Source: Defluviitaleaceae bacterium (lineage in GTDB: Bacteria > Bacillota > Clostridia > Lachnospirales > WRAX01). From it: 34,295 nt of DNA. Position 1 is the first letter of the stretch; each line of letters opens with the position of its first letter. A program made the position numbers and the translations under genes. The notes below the pieces were generated by a model, which saw only the letters and a program-made list of their open reading frames with translations, did no database searches and was not told where the DNA came from. Where the stretch lies: positions 1 to 34,295 of the forward strand of contig WRAC01000031.1 of NCBI GenBank assembly GCA_009780415.1, written 5' to 3'. Positions 16,998-23,889 of the stretch are shown here, one piece after another.

Positions 16998-19412
16998 ATG
17001 AAAAATCAAGAATCATTAAACAGCCGTATAAAAGGCTTAATCTCACAAATGAGCTTACAGGAAAAGATAGCTTTTATGCCATCCCGCCACCCGTCCATAG
17101 AACGGTTGAATTTGCCCGGGTTTCATATCGGCGGGGAAGGCGCGCACGGGCTTGTACATAGGGATGGCGGCCTTGCGACGGTGTTCCCCCAACCCTTTGG
17201 GCTAAGCATGACATGGAACAAGGCCTTAATGAAAAAGATCGGCGGGATTATTGGGGACGAAGCAAGGGTCCATTTCGGCAAAAGCGGGCGAAAGGGCTTT
17301 CTGTGCTTGTTTTTCCCCACCATAGACATGGAGCGCGACCCGCGCTGGGGGCGCAACGAGGAAGCATACGGCGAGGATCCGTTTCTGGCGGGAAAGCTGG
17401 CGGTTGAGTTAATCAAAGGGGCGCAGGGCGAACACGAGTATTATTTGAAGATAGCGACGTCGCCGAAGCACTTTTACGCGAATAATTACGAGTTGGAGCG
17501 CACCACAGCCGATTCGGTCATAACGGATGAACGCTTAAAACACGAGTATTATCTGCGCGTGTTCGCATATGCCTTTGAGGAGGGCCGCGCGGCGTCCCTG
17601 ATGGCGGCATACAACAAAATGAACGGCATACCGGGTATGCTTCACCCGGAAATGAACGGCATAGTACGGGACAAATGGTATGCGGACGGCTTTTTCGTCA
17701 GCGACGGCGGCGCGTTCAAATTGGTGCAAACGGAGCATAAGGCGCGCGAAACCTTCGCGGAATCCGCGGCGGCGGCCGTAAAAGCCGGATTAGATTGTTT
17801 TCTTGACGATCCCGAATTAGTCATAAAATCAGTAGGGGAAGCAGTCGAACGCGGTTTGCTGACTGAACCGGAAATAGATGCCGCGTTGTTCAACCAATTT
17901 AAAATTCTGTTCCGGTTGGGCGTGTACGGTGAAAACGAAGGCAATCCGTATGAATGCATTCCCGAAAGCGCATTATGCTCTGATAAAAATTCGGCTATTG
18001 CCGTACAGGCGGCACTGGAATCTGTAACACTGCTCAAAAATGACGGCATTCTGCCGCTTAATCCTGTAAAAACGAAGAAAATCGCCGTAATCGGCCTATT
18101 GGGAAATGAAAATATGCCGGATTGGTATTCAGGCAACCCGCCGTATCAGGTTACGCCGCTGGATGGAATAAAAAAAGCGTTCCCGCACAGTGAAGCCGTT
18201 TACAGCGACGGTTGCGACACCGCCGCGTTTTACAGCGAACCATGCGGGAAATGGCTGCGGGTTTCCGGGGACGGCGCGGTTCATCTCGACGGCGACGAGG
18301 ATACGCGTTCCGCGTTTAAGGTTCTGGATTGGGGTTTTGGCGGCTTCGGCTTCCGGCACATTGAAACGCGGAAATACCTGACGACAACGCCCGCGGGCGA
18401 ATTGCGCTGTGATGCCGGCGATATGTGGGGCTGGTTTGTACGCGAACTTTTCTTCCTTGAAAACAGCAGGTTTATAACAGAGAAAGCGCACGGCACATTG
18501 TCGCAGATCGGCGTGGCTATGCGTAAGGGTACCAGCGTTTACGACAAGCCCTATGAAAACGGCGGAGTTGATAAGATAAATGATATCCTCGGCAAACTGA
18601 CGCTGAAGGTTATTACGGACGGCCTTGCCGAATCGGCTGAAACGGCAAAGGGCGCGGACGCCGCCGTAGTGGTGCTGGGCAACCATACGCTGGTAGGGGC
18701 GCGTGAGTGTATAGACCGTGAGAACCTTGATTTACCGGCGCGATGGGCACAGTTGTTTGATAAAGTAGCGTACGCAAATAAAAACGCCGTGCTGGCGCTG
18801 ATTGCCGGTTATCCCTTCGCAATAGAACAACAGGCCGAAACGGCACGCGCGGTTATTTTCACAACCCATGGCGCGCAAGAAGTGGGAACTGCGGTCGGTG
18901 AGACGCTGTCGGGCGGAAATAACCCCGCGGGCCGGCTTTCCATGACATGGTACAAGGCGGATGAGGTTCTGCCGGATTTGAATGATTATGATATAGTTAA
19001 AAACAAAATGACCTATTTGTACTGCGACAGGCCAGCGCAATACGCGTTTGGTTTTGGGCTGAGTTACACATCATTTAAATATGCGGACTTAGAATTAACA
19101 AAAGCAAAAGACGGCATAAACGTAAGCTTCTCCGTAACGAACACAGGTGAGCTTGACGGCGACGAAGTCGCGCAGGTTTATTTCTCGCACAGTGACGCGC
19201 TCTTCACGCGTCCCATAAAACAGCTCGCCGGTTTTGAGAGGATACATTTTAAAGCCGGGGAAACCAAAAGGCTAAGCATTTATGTGCCGCATAAAGAGCT
19301 GGAATACTACGACATTGAAAAAGGAGCTTTTGGTTTCATACCCGGCGAATACAAATTCATGGCAGGGGCGTCATCTGATGATATTCGGCTGTCGGTTAAT
19401 TCCGTTATTTAA
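16998..19412 (+). CDS. Glycoside hydrolase family 3 enzyme (beta-glucosidase/xylosidase type)
   Basis: The protein has 804 residues from the ATG at 16998, with no signal peptide, so it is intracellular. The (alpha/beta)8 domain carries FPTIDMERDPRWGRNEEAYG, the K157-H158 pair in SPKHFYANNY, and the nucleophile D236 in FFVSDGGAF. The C-terminal alpha/beta domain carries ARECIDRENLDLP (about 568-580; E570 is an acid/base candidate), and a fibronectin-III-like tail ends the chain. An extra segment at about 405-515 (KWLRV..G.VHLDG... GFGFRHIETRKYLTT) interrupts the second domain and looks like a fascin-type beta-trefoil fold. The exact substrate (glucoside, xyloside, arabinoside or other) is not determinable. 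Its stop overlaps that of the convergent GH105 gene by 3 bp. Confidence 0.92.
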   Translation: MKNQESLNSRIKGLISQMSLQEKIAFMPSRHPSIERLNLPGFHIGGEGAHGLVHRDGGLATVFPQPFGLSMTWNKALMKKIGGIIGDEARVHFGKSGRKGFLCLFFPTIDMERDPRWGRNEEAYGEDPFLAGKLAVELIKGAQGEHEYYLKIATSPKHFYANNYELERTTADSVITDERLKHEYYLRVFAYAFEEGRAASLMAAYNKMNGIPGMLHPEMNGIVRDKWYADGFFVSDGGAFKLVQTEHKARETFAESAAAAVKAGLDCFLDDPELVIKSVGEAVERGLLTEPEIDAALFNQFKILFRLGVYGENEGNPYECIPESALCSDKNSAIAVQAALESVTLLKNDGILPLNPVKTKKIAVIGLLGNENMPDWYSGNPPYQVTPLDGIKKAFPHSEAVYSDGCDTAAFYSEPCGKWLRVSGDGAVHLDGDEDTRSAFKVLDWGFGGFGFRHIETRKYLTTTPAGELRCDAGDMWGWFVRELFFLENSRFITEKAHGTLSQIGVAMRKGTSVYDKPYENGGVDKINDILGKLTLKVITDGLAESAETAKGADAAVVVLGNHTLVGARECIDRENLDLPARWAQLFDKVAYANKNAVLALIAGYPFAIEQQAETARAVIFTTHGAQEVGTAVGETLSGGNNPAGRLSMTWYKADEVLPDLNDYDIVKNKMTYLYCDRPAQYAFGFGLSYTSFKYADLELTKAKDGINVSFSVTNTGELDGDEVAQVYFSHSDALFTRPIKQLAGFERIHFKAGETKRLSIYVPHKELEYYDIEKGAFGFIPGEYKFMAGASSDDIRLSVNSVI

Positions 19413-20464
19413 CCGTTATCCTCCATACCCGCTTCTTTACTCAACGCTTCCAGCACGGCACAGAGGAACGCAAGACACAGCCCCTGCCCCCATCCCTGCG
19501 TCCATTCCCGCGATATGCGCCTGTAGCCGTCCAGATTGTTCATAATTGCCGTGCCGCCGGATACATTCAGCACGCGCCCGTCGTCCGAAATATTCTTCAT
19601 AATGCCTTCATAAGCCGCTTGAGCATTCCCGCCGTGCAGCGGATTGGCGTTGATTAACATTGCCGCCGCAATGCCGCTGCATGCCGATATTTCCTCATAA
19701 CTATCGGGATCATCAAGCACCGTGCGCCACAATCCGGCATCTGTTTGCAATTTGCGCAGCCCGGAGAGCTGGTCACGCAGCGAGCAGTCCACATCCATAT
19801 ACTCGGGGTACAGATACGGCCTCGGCAGCCTAACCTTCACTTGGGACATGGTGTACGCCGCCCAGGCATTGGCCCTGGCCCAGAAGAAGCCGGACATATG
19901 ATCTTTGGCTATATTATCGTACCCATGGTACCAAAGCCCGGTTTCTTTGTCCTGTAAATACCGGATATGCCAAAAATACTGTTTTAACGCGTCATTTATC
20001 ATCGCGTCATCTTTCTGTATCACGCCCAGCCGCAGCAGGAAAAACGCCGCCATAAACAAGGTGTCCGCCCACGCCTGCTCGGGAAAATCGTTCTTTACCG
20101 AAACGGTATGCTGCAGCACGCCATCCGCGAAACGCGGCGCTTTGCTCGTTATATAATCCGCTTTGGACAACACAAGCTGCCAGTATTTCTCGTCCCCGGT
20201 CTCCTCATACAATGTGATTAGGCAATGCCCCATCGCGCATGAATTAACCGTCCAAGGCGGCAGCCCGGCCTCTATAAGCTCATCAACCCTTTCCTTCAAA
20301 AGTTTGGCATACTCCTTGTTCCCCGTAACCTTGAATGCCTCCGCAACGCCGTAATACGCAACACCGCAGGGCCAATACCACACCAAATCCATATCCATGG
20401 TTTTCCGGACAACCGCGTCCACGGCCTTTAACACGGCGTTTTTATCAACATCAATCTTAATCAT
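19409..20464 (-). CDS. GH105 unsaturated rhamnogalacturonyl hydrolase (YteR/YesR-like)
   Basis: The 351-residue cytoplasmic enzyme has the alpha6/alpha6 barrel signature of GH88/GH105. D134 in EQAWADTLFMA corresponds to the catalytic Asp of YteR, followed by HMSGFFWARANAW and DSYEEISACSGIAAAML. The family hydrates the double bond of the 4,5-unsaturated galacturonic acid left by rhamnogalacturonan lyases, releasing rhamnose from the unsaturated disaccharide. GGAGG (complement of 20471-20475) is 6 bp before the ATG. The gene has its own promoter and diverges from the YesO-like transporter operon, as expected for a rhamnogalacturonan regulon. Some GH105 enzymes act on other unsaturated uronides, so the exact linkage is uncertain. 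Confidence 0.9.
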   Translation of the reverse strand: MIKIDVDKNAVLKAVDAVVRKTMDMDLVWYWPCGVAYYGVAEAFKVTGNKEYAKLLKERVDELIEAGLPPWTVNSCAMGHCLITLYEETGDEKYWQLVLSKADYITSKAPRFADGVLQHTVSVKNDFPEQAWADTLFMAAFFLLRLGVIQKDDAMINDALKQYFWHIRYLQDKETGLWYHGYDNIAKDHMSGFFWARANAWAAYTMSQVKVRLPRPYLYPEYMDVDCSLRDQLSGLRKLQTDAGLWRTVLDDPDSYEEISACSGIAAAMLINANPLHGGNAQAAYEGIMKNISDDGRVLNVSGGTAIMNNLDGYRRISREWTQGWGQGLCLAFLCAVLEALSKEAGMEDNG

Positions 20465-20493
20465 ATACGTCCTCCGACATAGTATTTACGTTA

Positions 20494-20522
20494 ATTATAT
20501 CTGTTTTTGCTATTATATTCAA
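20494..20522 (-). promoter_or_regulatory. Promoter of the GH105 gene
   Basis: On the minus strand TTGAAT (complement of 20517-20522) and a perfect TATAAT (20494-20499) are separated by 17 bp. It starts 17 bp from the tandem direct repeats, so one regulator could act on both divergent promoters. Confidence 0.78.
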
Positions 20523-20539
20523 TATCCGCACAGGTAAAT

Positions 20540-20579
20540 ATTACCTAATTTCGGACATGAATTACCTGATTTCGTACAT
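20540..20579 (+). repeat. Tandem 19-bp direct repeats, 21-bp period (putative operator)
   Basis: ATTACCTAATTTCGGACAT (20540-20558) and ATTACCTGATTTCGTACAT (20561-20579) differ at two of 19 positions and start exactly 21 bp apart, i.e. two helical turns. They end 15 bp before the -35 hexamer of the YesO-like operon. A much weaker third copy may overlap the -35 (20582-20601). Direct half-sites on one face of the helix beside a -35 are typical for AraC/XylS-type regulators, which control pectin genes in Bacillota; no such regulator gene lies in the window. Confidence 0.72.
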
Positions 20580-20594
20580 ATATTCTATAACATC

Positions 20595-20622
20595 TTGACA
20601 TCCGGAACATCTATGCTATAAT
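20595..20622 (+). promoter_or_regulatory. Promoter of the YesO-YesP-YesQ-like/GH112 operon
   Basis: A perfect TTGACA (20595-20600) and a perfect TATAAT (20617-20622) are separated by 16 bp. The decamer ATGCTATAAT at 20613-20622 is repeated exactly at 20634-20643, again with a 21-bp period, giving a second -10-like box close to the ribosome site. Transcription would start near 20629. Confidence 0.85.
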
Positions 20623-20663
20623 CAACTTGCACAATGCTATAATTACGAGAGGAGCATGTTTTA

Positions 20664-21956
20664 ATGAGGAAACTGACAGCTATTTTTTTAACGCTGATTC
20701 TGGCACTGTCAATGGCGAGCTTTGCTGCTTGCGGCTCTGATTATGACGGTGAGGCGGACTTGATGTTGGGATGGTGGGGCAACCCCGTGCGTAACGAGCG
20801 CACCACCGCCGTAGTGGATTTGTTCCATGCCGATTTCCCCAATATCTATATTGAGGAATGGACAGTTGGCTGGGGCGACTATTGGGGCGCACTGGCAACC
20901 ATGGCTATCGGCGGCGATATGCCGGATATAATCCAGCAGGACTGGGCTTATCTTGAGGAATATGTAGCCAACGGCCATCTTTTAGACTTACGCCCGTTTA
21001 TTGAAAGCAATGTGCTGGACCTGCGCAACGTACCCGAAAGCGTTCTTGAGCTGGGCCGTATAGGCGAAGGCATCTATGCCGTTTCCATCGGTATGAACGC
21101 AATCTGTATGCTGTACGACAAAAACCTCCTTGACAGCCTGGGCATAACAGTCAGCCACAACATGAGCATTCAGGATTTTATCGACATCAGCCGCGATGTT
21201 TATGAAGGCTCCGGAATCCGTACCAACATGGCCTTTGGCGACGCCTCAAACTTCATGGAGATCCTGCTCCGCCAGAAAGGCATCATCATGCTTTCACCCG
21301 AAGGCATGGGCGGCGAACCCGCAGATTATCAACAGTTCTTCGATATCCTTGTCCAAGGTATAGAAGAAGGCTGGCATATCCGTTATGAGGATATGGTCGG
21401 ACGCGAAGGCAACGAACAGAACCCCGTGGTTTGGGGCGGCGACCCGATGCAGCCGCATTTGCGCGCCTGGAACACGTTTGTGTTCTCCAACATGCTGACA
21501 GGCTTACAAAACGCTGCCGAAGAGGGCGTTACGCTTGGCATGACCACCATGCCGTCGGATAACCCCGCCGCATCGAACTACTTCCGCGCGTCAATGTATT
21601 TCGCCATCACCTCTCAAACCCAGAACGCCGAAGCTGCCGCCGCTTTTATCAGCTTCTGGACAAACTCGTTCGCAGCAAACCAGATTCTTTTAACCGAGCG
21701 CGGCGTACCGATTTCTACTGTCGTGGCCGACGCTATTTATGAATATTTCACCGAATCCGACCGGACCGCTTCCGAATTCCTTGAATTTGTTACAAGCCCC
21801 GGAAACTCCACTCCGGTTAACCCGGCACGTCCTCCGAGATCGGGCGATATTGTGGCGCATTTGAACTATTTGGCCGAATCCGTGGCTTTAGGCAACTACA
21901 CCGCCGAGGAAGCCGCCCAGAATTTCTATGATTTCGGCAACGGCGTCCTTAGATAA
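20664..21956 (+). CDS. Sugar-binding lipoprotein, YesO-like (family 1)
   Basis: This 430-residue lipoprotein has lipobox FAAC (lipidated Cys 23) and the opening LGWWGNPVRNERTTAVVDLF, then FHADFPNI, typical of family 1 sugar-binding proteins. Length and operon position match YesO, which feeds rhamnogalacturonan oligosaccharides to the YesP/YesQ permeases. GGAG (20651-20654) is 9 bp before the ATG. It is the first gene of SBP-permease-permease-GH112, and an intrinsic terminator follows it, so the binding protein should be made in excess. Ligand identity is inferred from the adjacent GH105 and GH112 genes. Confidence 0.85.
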   Translation: MRKLTAIFLTLILALSMASFAACGSDYDGEADLMLGWWGNPVRNERTTAVVDLFHADFPNIYIEEWTVGWGDYWGALATMAIGGDMPDIIQQDWAYLEEYVANGHLLDLRPFIESNVLDLRNVPESVLELGRIGEGIYAVSIGMNAICMLYDKNLLDSLGITVSHNMSIQDFIDISRDVYEGSGIRTNMAFGDASNFMEILLRQKGIIMLSPEGMGGEPADYQQFFDILVQGIEEGWHIRYEDMVGREGNEQNPVVWGGDPMQPHLRAWNTFVFSNMLTGLQNAAEEGVTLGMTTMPSDNPAASNYFRASMYFAITSQTQNAEAAAAFISFWTNSFAANQILLTERGVPISTVVADAIYEYFTESDRTASEFLEFVTSPGNSTPVNPARPPRSGDIVAHLNYLAESVALGNYTAEEAAQNFYDFGNGVLR

Positions 21957-21980
21957 CATCATAAGCTGTAATTAACCTTC

Positions 21981-22022
21981 CCCTGACAGAAGACTAATAA
22001 ACGGCTTTCTGTCAGGGTTTTT
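21981..22022 (+). terminator. Intergenic terminator/attenuator between SBP and permease genes
   Basis: CCCTGACAGAA (21981-21991) pairs perfectly with TTCTGTCAGGG (22007-22017), an 11-bp stem with a 15-nt loop, followed by TTTTT. It lies 25 bp after the SBP stop and inside an apparent operon, which implies partial termination. No separate promoter is obvious before the next gene. Confidence 0.88.
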
Positions 22023-22062
22023 CATTATAACAAACACAGACCTCTATGTAAGGAGGCTTTGC

Positions 22063-22962
22063 ATGAAAGCTATAAAACAGTTTATCTTTAAAGACAATGT
22101 GGCGGCGGTTATCTGCGCGCTGCCGTTTATTATAGGTTTTATCGTTTTTCTGGTTGTGCCGATGCTTATTTCGCTGTACTATTCATTTACCGATTTTACA
22201 CTTTTGAACAACCCAAGCTTTGTAGGCTTGCGAAACTATACGCGGATGCTGGACGACGCCCGGTTGTGGCGGTCTTTCAAAGCGACGTTCTATTTCGCGT
22301 TTACCTCCGTGCCGCTCAGGCTGATCTTCGCTTTGGCCGTAGCGATGCTTTTATTGAAAGCCTCCCGGATGGTCGGCATCTACCGCGCTATGTATTATTT
22401 ACCGTCGCTGCTTGGCGGTTCCGTAGCCGTTTCCATCCTTTGGAGGCGGATGTTTTTCGTTGACGGTACTATCAACAGCCTTTTAGGCCTGGTCGGCCTT
22501 AACCGCAACTTTAACTGGCTTGGAAATACCAGCACGGCAATCTGGACATTGATACTGCTGGCGGTATGGCAATTCGGCTCGTCCATGCTGATTTTTTTAG
22601 CGTCTTTGAAACAGATACCGGAAACGCTGTACGAAGCCGCAAGTATCGACGGTTCAAGCAAATCCAGGACGTTTTTCCGCATAACGCTGCCGCTTCTGAC
22701 CCCGACGATTTTCTTCAATCTGGTTATGCAGATGATAAACGGCTTCCTAACCTTTACCCCTGCTTTCATCATTACAAGGACGGGAGCGCCCGCGGACACC
22801 ACTTTGGTCTATACATTATATATGTACCGGATGAACTTCGAGTTTTCAAGCGCCGGATACGCCGCCGCTATGGCATGGGTAATGCTTGCCATTATCGCGT
22901 TTTTTACGTTTATTCTCTTCATTACCAAACGTTTCTGGGTATATGAGGGGGGGTATTCATGA
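22063..22962 (+). CDS. Sugar ABC transporter permease, YesP-like
   Basis: The 299-residue MalF-class permease has TM1 (VICALPFIIGFIVFLVVPML), an SLYYSFTDFTLL motif, about six TM helices and the EAA loop PETLYEAASIDGSSKSRTFF followed by ITLPLLTPT. AAGGAGG precedes the ATG. The stop overlaps the start of the next permease (ATGA), so the two channel subunits are translationally coupled. Together with the YesO-like lipoprotein they form an importer whose ATPase is missing from the operon. Confidence 0.9.
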   Translation: MKAIKQFIFKDNVAAVICALPFIIGFIVFLVVPMLISLYYSFTDFTLLNNPSFVGLRNYTRMLDDARLWRSFKATFYFAFTSVPLRLIFALAVAMLLLKASRMVGIYRAMYYLPSLLGGSVAVSILWRRMFFVDGTINSLLGLVGLNRNFNWLGNTSTAIWTLILLAVWQFGSSMLIFLASLKQIPETLYEAASIDGSSKSRTFFRITLPLLTPTIFFNLVMQMINGFLTFTPAFIITRTGAPADTTLVYTLYMYRMNFEFSSAGYAAAMAWVMLAIIAFFTFILFITKRFWVYEGGYS

Positions 22963-23837
22963 TGCGTAAACGTCCAATGCGTAAATATATAAAGCCGCTT
23001 ATCGGGCATATATTGAAATTATCAATCGGGATTATAATGATTTATCCCCTTATTTGGATGGTTATGAGCTCATTCAAGGAAACCTCAACCATTTTCCATT
23101 CCGCGGGCCGCCTAATACCTGAGAGCTGGGATTTCAGCAACTGGACAAGGGGCTGGACTTTGGGTACCGGGGCGCGTGTCCGCGGGGTGCCGATAACCTT
23201 CGGCACATACTTTTGGAATTCCTTCTGGTATGCCGGCGTAGCCACACTGGGTACTTTAATGTCATCCGCGCTGGTTGCCTACAGTTTTTCCAGAGGCCGT
23301 TTTTTCGGTAAAAGGGTTTTATTTATACTGATGCTGGGAACCCTGATGCTGCCGGCTCAGATACTGATGATTCCGCAGTTCCTCTGGTTCCACACATTGG
23401 GCTGGGTAGGGTCTTACAGGCCGATGATCGTCCCCGCGTTCTTTGCCATTTCAGGATTCTTCATTTACCTAATCACCAATTTTATGAACGGCATACCGCG
23501 CGAACTAGACGAAGCGGCTAAAATAGACGGCTGCTCGTTTTACGGCATCTTCGCCCGTATCATTTTACCGCTGTCCGTGCCGGCTCTTATTACAACCGGC
23601 TTATTTTCATTCATTTGGCGCTGGGACGACTTCCTTGGCCCTCTCCTGTACGTCCGGCAGGCGCGTCAATTCCCCGCCAGCCTGGCCCTGCGCATGTTTG
23701 CCGACCCAACCGTAGGCACTGACTGGGGGGCATTGTTTGCCATGAGCACCCTTTCCCTGGTGCCGATGGTGGTAATATTCATTTTTACGCAGAAATACTT
23801 GGTTGAAGGTATCAGTACATCAGGATTAAAAGGATAA
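22959..23837 (+). CDS. Sugar ABC transporter permease, YesQ-like
   Basis: The 292-residue MalG-class permease has TM1 (IIMIYPLIWMVMSSFKE), about six TM helices, and the EAA loop PRELDEAAKIDGCSFYGIFA followed by ILPLSVPAL. It ends with the usual QKYLVEGISTSGLKG. Two ATG codons in tandem (22959 and 22962) follow a GAGGGGGGG stretch; the first gives a 4-bp overlap with the upstream gene. It partners the YesP-like subunit. Confidence 0.9.
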   Translation: MMRKRPMRKYIKPLIGHILKLSIGIIMIYPLIWMVMSSFKETSTIFHSAGRLIPESWDFSNWTRGWTLGTGARVRGVPITFGTYFWNSFWYAGVATLGTLMSSALVAYSFSRGRFFGKRVLFILMLGTLMLPAQILMIPQFLWFHTLGWVGSYRPMIVPAFFAISGFFIYLITNFMNGIPRELDEAAKIDGCSFYGIFARIILPLSVPALITTGLFSFIWRWDDFLGPLLYVRQARQFPASLALRMFADPTVGTDWGALFAMSTLSLVPMVVIFIFTQKYLVEGISTSGLKG

Positions 23838-23849
23838 TTATACGCAGGG

Positions 23850-23864
23850 GCGAACTGTGTTCGC
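23850..23864. other. Small perfect hairpin before the GH112 gene
   Basis: GCGAAC and GTTCGC (stem 6 bp) flank a TGT loop in the 52-bp gap between the YesQ-like and GH112 genes. No T run follows, so it is not a terminator. It could be an mRNA processing or stabilising element. Confidence 0.4.
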
Positions 23865-23889
23865 ACGCCGAAATAGGTGATGTTTGTAG

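Noticed and set aside
23850-23864. SOS (LexA/DinR) box reading of the GCGAAC-TGT-GTTCGC palindrome
   Set aside because: The Gram-positive box is GAAC-N4-GTTC; here the spacer is three bases, and the site lies between two operon genes.
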